Origin: JANWLD01 sp036276695 | GTDB taxonomy: Bacteria > Patescibacteriota > Saccharimonadia > Saccharimonadales > 2-12-FULL-41-12 | NCBI GenBank assembly: GCA_036276695.1 | Contig: DASUOI010000040.1 | Span: forward strand, 1 to 26,172 | DNA length: 26,172 nucleotides | Reading direction: 5' to 3' | In this document: positions 22,159 through 26,172 of the stretch, one piece after another | How the letters are laid out: each line of letters opens with the position of its first letter | Position numbering within the stretch: position 1 is the first letter of the stretch | Notes under the pieces: model-generated | Databases searched by the model: none | Seen by the model: the letters and a program-made list of their open reading frames with translations, nothing else | What the model was told of the DNA's origin: nothing | Position numbers and translations under genes: made by a program

Positions 22159-22187
22159 ATTGTACTATTTTGTTTTTTTGTTGTCAA
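22159..22187 (-). promoter_or_regulatory. Consensus sigma-70 promoter for the sortase substrate (and sortase)
   Basis: Minus-strand TTGACA (22187-22182), 17-nt A-rich spacer, TACAAT (22164-22159). This is the closest match to consensus in the window and would drive the surface protein and, 35 nt after it, the sortase. Confidence 0.85.
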
Positions 22188-22309
22188 TATTATTACATAA
22201 TGATTATGCTTAACTATATTTTTGCGTTTAATTCCAGTAGGTACTTTACAACCCCTAATCATAGTCAGTATTATTGACTAAGAGGTTTTACTAATATGCA
22301 TTATTATTG

Positions 22310-22315
22310 TATATT
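22310..22315 (+). promoter_or_regulatory. -10 box TATATT, leaderless-type
   Basis: TATATT ends exactly 6 nt before ATG 22322; an in-frame TTG at 22307 lies upstream of it and is therefore not favoured as a start. Confidence 0.5.
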
Positions 22316-22321
22316 ATAGCG

Positions 22322-22846
22322 ATGACAGAAGCTGATTTAGTACAGGGCGAAACCGAGCCTGTGACTACCGAACAAATTGCAGAACAAGCATACGACAGGC
22401 TTGGGCTAGATGATTATTTAACTGATTTTGCCGGAGGCAACTTGGATGAGACGGAAGTTGAGCCAGTTCTTGCTCAATTTTCTGCCAATCTTGCCGAACT
22501 TTCCTTCCGGGAAGGAAATATAGATGTAGATCTGGTAAGGGCTGCTTTTAACCGTTTAACCGAAGGTTATAACACTGCTGCAAATAGAGTATACGGACCT
22601 ACTCCTCCACCAACCGTTACTAGGGCTATTATGGAAAAGCTCAAAATAGTGCCTCCAAAAACAACCCAATATTATAAGGGGCTGGATGACAGGTATTGGA
22701 ATATACAGTTCATAGAGCAGCTGCAAGGAGAATCATTTGTAGCCAGACAGGCAGAAGAAACAGATAGAGAATACTTTGAACGCTACCTGCAAGCCTGCAT
22801 GAAAGGTTTTTCTTGGGCTAACTTTACTTACGTAAGAGGTGGCTAA
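22322..22846 (+). CDS. Hypothetical acidic protein
   Basis: 174 aa, soluble, acidic, no signal peptide, no family recognised. Predicted mostly helical: IAEQAYDRLGLDDYLTDF, EVEPVLAQFSANLAELSF, VDLVRAAFNRLTEGYNTAANRV. A Pro-rich hinge (YGPTPPPTV) precedes a C-terminal half with several Tyr, Trp and Phe (TQYYKGLDDRYWNIQFIEQ, YFERYLQACMKGFSW). It converges with the next gene (10-nt gap between stops). The ATG start is supported by the -10 box 6 nt upstream. Confidence 0.75.
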   Translation: MTEADLVQGETEPVTTEQIAEQAYDRLGLDDYLTDFAGGNLDETEVEPVLAQFSANLAELSFREGNIDVDLVRAAFNRLTEGYNTAANRVYGPTPPPTVTRAIMEKLKIVPPKTTQYYKGLDDRYWNIQFIEQLQGESFVARQAEETDREYFERYLQACMKGFSWANFTYVRGG

Positions 22847-22856
22847 ACGCTATAAG

Positions 22857-23684
22857 CTAAGCTGGCTGGCGGAGAATGTGGGCATTTAGCGGGCCATCGG
22901 GTCCAACTGCTCCGAGGTCGGGAACTCTATCGGCAATTATGATTTCATTCACGTCTTCTCGTCTTTCAAATAATCCGGTAGCCAGCGCCACTACAGCTTC
23001 TTCGGGATCTGCACCTTCGGCCGCTAGTCTTTCTCTGGATAAAGTTACGCCGCTGCTTACCATAACAGTCTGGGCGAACCTCACTACTGCTTGAGGGGCA
23101 TGTGGATCATTTTCCGTAGAGCCTTGACTTTCACCGACAAAATCTGCTCCCACTACCCCGCTTATATCAGGACGCACTGTGCGTCCGCCTCTGGCTTGTT
23201 CCAACGAAAACATATCCTCGGCATCGCCTTCAGCTGGAAATTGCTGGTTCGTATGAGCAGCAAGCCTGCCGCCCCTATAAAACAAAAAAGAGTTGTTCGG
23301 CTTTGGCCTTGCACCATTGCCGTTGCTTGCACCGTCAAATGTGGCGCTGCCTAAAGCGATTATTAGATCCGGATTTGTTGCAGAAAATTCTTTTACTTTT
23401 TTTAAGTCACTTTCTATCGCACTCTTCTGAGAACGAAGCTCGCTTAAATCACTAGGCAATTGGGCTTTCTCGCCGCCTAGGGTTATGCCTTCCGGCAAAA
23501 GAACAAAGCCTCTTGAACCGCGAAGAGATTGGAGAGCCTCTAGGGATAAGCCCAGGTTTGGTTGCGATACAACCGTAACAGCATCCCCGACACCGGTATT
23601 AGGGTTCTTTCCCCTAGTAGCGAAAGGGTGTATGCCATGCTGGCGTTCAAAAGTTGCTTCAGCTTTTACTGTGGTAGTTGTCAT
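22857..23684 (-). CDS. Hypothetical protein, possibly nitrilase-fold but without catalytic Cys
   Basis: 275 aa, soluble. The segment order resembles the first half of the carbon-nitrogen hydrolase fold: AVTVVSQPNLGLSLEAL (residues 35-51, like the first 'vavvQ.n' strand), RGFVLLPEGITLGG (58-71, with Glu65 at the site of the nitrilase Glu), NPDLIIALGSATFDG and NNSFLFYRGGRLAAHTNQQFPAEGD (like '.viaGs...NsallI..G.i...Kq.l...gE'). The usual Lys is replaced and the protein contains no cysteine at all, so if the fold is right the enzyme is dead or uses other chemistry. The similarity is weak. The gene lies between two orphan plus-strand genes. Confidence 0.72.
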   Translation of the reverse strand: MTTTTVKAEATFERQHGIHPFATRGKNPNTGVGDAVTVVSQPNLGLSLEALQSLRGSRGFVLLPEGITLGGEKAQLPSDLSELRSQKSAIESDLKKVKEFSATNPDLIIALGSATFDGASNGNGARPKPNNSFLFYRGGRLAAHTNQQFPAEGDAEDMFSLEQARGGRTVRPDISGVVGADFVGESQGSTENDPHAPQAVVRFAQTVMVSSGVTLSRERLAAEGADPEEAVVALATGLFERREDVNEIIIADRVPDLGAVGPDGPLNAHILRQPA

Positions 23685-23903
23685 AATCTATAAAACACGT
23701 ATGAAAATACGAGATGAAATTGTATAACATTTATTTTTGTAAGACAAATTCAAGAAACTAGACAATTAGTTAAATACTCTTTTAAAATCAATAGGGATAA
23801 TTTTGACAACAAACTTAATTTAAGTAGTAGGAATATGGGACATTAGTCAAATAGCTATAATATATTTGCTATATTTACATCAGTGTTATATAAAATATAT
23901 TGA

Positions 23904-25421
23904 ATGAGAGAAAGAAGAGGTGAATTTCCTCCTGTGCCTCAAGGAGACATTGCTGCTGATGGGTCAGATAACCCTATGGCTTCCGTACCACCGGAAGCCA
24001 TTGAGCTTTTGGGCGCAGAAACTTGTGAGGCTATAGCCGATAAAACAACTAGGCTAGAACGGCTGGATAGGCTGGCAAGCACGCCGGACCCTTTTAAGAA
24101 TGACTATCGGCCGAGTGATATAGACCTTGGTTTTCTCAAGGACGACCAAGCAGAATTTGTGGTGGGATATCACACGGACTCCAACCCGAGTGCATTTTAT
24201 AAAAGATTTGGGCCGATGAAACTTGGCAGAATTACAAAGAAACTTTTAAGAGCAGCTCCAAGAAGAAAAAGGGATTTGATAAAAAGAACTAAATCAGCCG
24301 CAAAAGATATTGCATTGCTCGAAGACCAGACAAGTTCGGCATCCGAAAACGCTGACGGACCTTTACCTATTGAGGGGTCGGAAGCCTTGGTTGACCAATC
24401 AACATGGACAGCCGAGCAGATTCCGCCTCGAAGCTCGTTTCAAACCCTTAGAAATATGTACACCGTAGCCGGAGGAAGCTTTGAACACGGAACAAGAGGC
24501 GCGCATGCAGGAAAGTCTACCAGCGGCGATTTTATGCAGGGACTTTCTCAAGGTGTTAGCACAATGGGAGCAGTTATCAGAAAAAGGCTAGATGGAATGA
24601 AATCTTTATTCAGTGATTCTGACTCTCTTCGCAGGCGTGGGACAGAATGTCATAGGTTAATAATCGGTATGGTAAAAAATTCGCAGGTATTCGAAGCTAG
24701 CGGGTTACTTGATATAACCGCCGCTGCCAAACAACAATTGCCCAGAGCTGGAAGCTTGGAAGAGGATGAGCTAGAACAAGTTGCAGCAGTTGAGCAATAC
24801 CTGGCAGGACAAGTTGATATAGTTGAAGCCGTAATAAGAGAAGCCGATCCAGAAGCGATTAGCAAAGAGGGTTTATCTGCTATGCAATGGATACGGACGC
24901 CAAGTGTGTCAATTGAGCGCGAACAAAGAGAGATTCAAAGAAAAAGAGCCGAAGTTGGAGAAGATGTAATAAGCGGAATTACCCAAGCTAAAAATGTCTT
25001 AAGGGGCGGAGGACGACTAAGACCACCTGAAGGACAGACTGAAAAAGATGTGCAGCAAAAAGCTCAAGATCTACATAGCCTAACGGACGGAGACGGCGAG
25101 AGGCTTTTGGAGCGTGAGGAAAGCGGGGTTATAGTGGCTGCCGTAACCGGACATTTTGATCGTTTTAGAAAGGTAGTAGATAAAATTAAGCTACATACAT
25201 CAAATGGCAATACAGATGCTTTCCCCGCTGACAGAGCCGGTGTAATCAATGAGATAAGAGGGTTTGACTTAGAAGGAGCAATGAGAAAAATCCACGATGT
25301 CTTAGGAGATCCTAACCGCCATACTTATATAGAGAAGGTTTTAAAACTTGAAGAAGTAGAAAAATTAAAAGCAAAAATCAAAGAAGTCTTAGAACCTGAA
25401 GAACCTCAGCCAAGCACTTAA
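23904..25421 (+). CDS. Large hypothetical helical protein
   Basis: 505 aa, soluble, rich in charged residues, no membrane helix or signal peptide. N-terminal ~30 residues are Pro/Gly-rich; a very basic patch (KLGRITKKLLRAAPRRKRDLIKRTKSAAK, residues ~106-134) could contact nucleic acid or membrane. The middle (about 235-320) is helical with an acidic cluster (SLEEDELEQVAAVEQYL), and the C-terminus ends in a Lys/Glu coiled segment (KVLKLEEVEKLKAKIKEVLEPEEP). No family recognised. The 219-bp upstream gap has TATAAT at ~23855 and TAAAAT (23891-23896) 7 nt before the ATG; no Shine-Dalgarno sequence. Confidence 0.78.
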   Translation: MRERRGEFPPVPQGDIAADGSDNPMASVPPEAIELLGAETCEAIADKTTRLERLDRLASTPDPFKNDYRPSDIDLGFLKDDQAEFVVGYHTDSNPSAFYKRFGPMKLGRITKKLLRAAPRRKRDLIKRTKSAAKDIALLEDQTSSASENADGPLPIEGSEALVDQSTWTAEQIPPRSSFQTLRNMYTVAGGSFEHGTRGAHAGKSTSGDFMQGLSQGVSTMGAVIRKRLDGMKSLFSDSDSLRRRGTECHRLIIGMVKNSQVFEASGLLDITAAAKQQLPRAGSLEEDELEQVAAVEQYLAGQVDIVEAVIREADPEAISKEGLSAMQWIRTPSVSIEREQREIQRKRAEVGEDVISGITQAKNVLRGGGRLRPPEGQTEKDVQQKAQDLHSLTDGDGERLLEREESGVIVAAVTGHFDRFRKVVDKIKLHTSNGNTDAFPADRAGVINEIRGFDLEGAMRKIHDVLGDPNRHTYIEKVLKLEEVEKLKAKIKEVLEPEEPQPST

Positions 25422-25485
25422 GCAATATTGTTTTTAAACCCTTAAAAAGGTATTGTACTGATGTATATAGAAGCCAAAAATAAAT

Positions 25486-26172
25486 ATGCCGCCAAAAGAC
25501 AATCCTCAAGAACCTTTAAATGAACCTCCCAGCAGCCCGGCTCCTGATCCCGAAATTTTAGAGATCAAAAAACCCAAGCCCAAGATAAACAAAAGGTATC
25601 TTATTGTTGTCTCGGTTATATGCAGTGTTCTTTTGCTTTCCGGGGCCGCTTTTGCTTTAAAGATATCCCAGAATAATCCCGGACCAGTCGAGACAGCCAA
25701 TACATCTACGGAAGCAAATCGGCAGACTGAAGAAGTCGAAGACACCGCAAAGAAAAAATCCACAGAAGACGACAAGAAGAATACGTCAAAAAAAACAACG
25801 AACGAGCCTACTGACAGCCAACCCGCAGAACAACCTCATTCTTCAAACAGTCCTCCCCTGAACACTATTCCCGTTAGTAAATATGAAGGTTTTGATTATT
25901 ACTATGCCGGGGGTAGCCAGGCAGTAGTCGCCAGCGGAGCATCTGCTACATTCAGCCAGGCTAGCCCGGAAGTCAACAATAGCGCTACTAGCCATAATCA
26001 TTCTTTGATAGAAATGGCCGTCCAGTCCGCTAACGGCAACCAAACCGTAGAAGTAGGCTGGAATGTCGACCCTATAATGTATGGCGACTCTAAGCCTCAT
26101 TTATTTGTTTTCCATTGGATAGACGGTGAAGGAACCTGCTACGACGCGTGCGGGTTTGTGCAGGTTTCGGAT
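25486..26172 (+). CDS. Membrane-anchored neprosin-like (DUF239) domain protein, C-terminus outside window
   Basis: 229 codons read to the window edge without a stop. A Pro-rich cytoplasmic N-terminus (residues 1-35) is followed by one membrane helix (YLIVVSVICSVLLLSGAAFAL, about 39-59). A Lys/Glu/Thr linker of ~65 residues leads to a domain starting near FDYYYAGG. Its end contains QTVEVGWNVDPIMYGDSKPHLFVFHWIDGEGTCYDACGFVQVSD, matching the neprosin/DUF239 pattern (evGW.V.P..ygD...r.f.yw..dg...gCY...C.GFVQ). Neprosins are known mainly as plant secreted glutamic endopeptidases cutting after Pro; whether this bacterial protein is active cannot be judged from the partial sequence. N-in, C-out topology is expected. 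Confidence 0.82.
   Translation, partial: MPPKDNPQEPLNEPPSSPAPDPEILEIKKPKPKINKRYLIVVSVICSVLLLSGAAFALKISQNNPGPVETANTSTEANRQTEEVEDTAKKKSTEDDKKNTSKKTTNEPTDSQPAEQPHSSNSPPLNTIPVSKYEGFDYYYAGGSQAVVASGASATFSQASPEVNNSATSHNHSLIEMAVQSANGNQTVEVGWNVDPIMYGDSKPHLFVFHWIDGEGTCYDACGFVQVSD

Noticed and set aside
1..26172. CRISPR array, insertion sequence or prophage genes
   Set aside because: No regularly spaced repeats, no transposase, integrase or phage structural genes were seen on either strand.
1..26172. Recoded UGA (Gracilibacteria/Absconditabacteria code)
   Set aside because: Recognised genes (metK, corA, acyP, sortase) read through without in-frame TGA needing reassignment, so the standard code fits.

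Overview
The window looks like a piece of a small, streamlined genome of the Candidate Phyla Radiation (Patescibacteria), most likely Candidatus Saccharibacteria. This is inferred, not proven: genes are tightly packed and often overlap at their 3' ends, moderately AT-rich DNA is read with the standard code, many proteins are family-less and acidic, the envelope is Gram-positive-like (sortase with an adjacent C-terminally anchored substrate, a YerB-like DUF3048 protein, Pro/Asn-rich single-pass surface proteins), and no biosynthetic pathways are present.

Layout. 1-2196 (minus): a metK gene under a SAM-I (S-box) riboswitch, followed by corA, which runs off the left edge. 2280-3575 (plus): an MFS permease. 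3565-6506 (minus): a zinc-ribbon/PH-like membrane protein, a large anchored protein with a pseudopilin-like C-terminus, and acylphosphatase. 6551-10949: mostly orphan proteins (a possible divergent acyltransferase, a DUF1801 protein, a hypothetical, and a tandem pair of coiled-coil proteins). 11018-11541: tRNA-Gln(CUG), whose last 20 bp are repeated exactly 137 bp downstream with hairpin-rich DNA between, then a bidirectional terminator and a possible minus-strand small RNA. 11542-13071: a protein with four or five tandem LuxR/GerE-like helix-turn-helix units. 13244-14939: a gamma-glutamylcyclotransferase-like protein, a polyprenol-kinase-like membrane protein and a guanylate-kinase-like NTPase. 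15009-16460: two divergently transcribed repeat proteins, one an extracellular Asn/Thr-rich fibre and one an LEA/apolipoprotein-like 22-residue repeat protein. 16605-20069: a plus-strand run of GGDEF protein, small membrane protein, DUF3048, MgtC-like and PiT-like phosphate permease. 20071-22006 (minus): a sortase with a histone-H1-like tail and its probable substrate. 22322-25421: three orphan proteins, one possibly nitrilase-like without the catalytic cysteine. 25486 to the right edge: a membrane-anchored neprosin-like (DUF239) protein.

Expression signals fall into two classes. Many genes have a TANNNT -10 box about 5-9 nt before an ATG or GTG and no Shine-Dalgarno sequence, as expected for leaderless mRNAs. 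A few genes (metK, both repeat proteins, the sortase substrate, the first coiled-coil protein) have a longer leader and a clear AGGAG-like site. The points most worth following up are the structured duplication at tRNA-Gln, the HTH-array protein, the sortase/substrate pair with its unusual tail and APAGG-type signal, the 22-residue repeat protein, and the metK riboswitch whose terminator also hides the ribosome-binding site.
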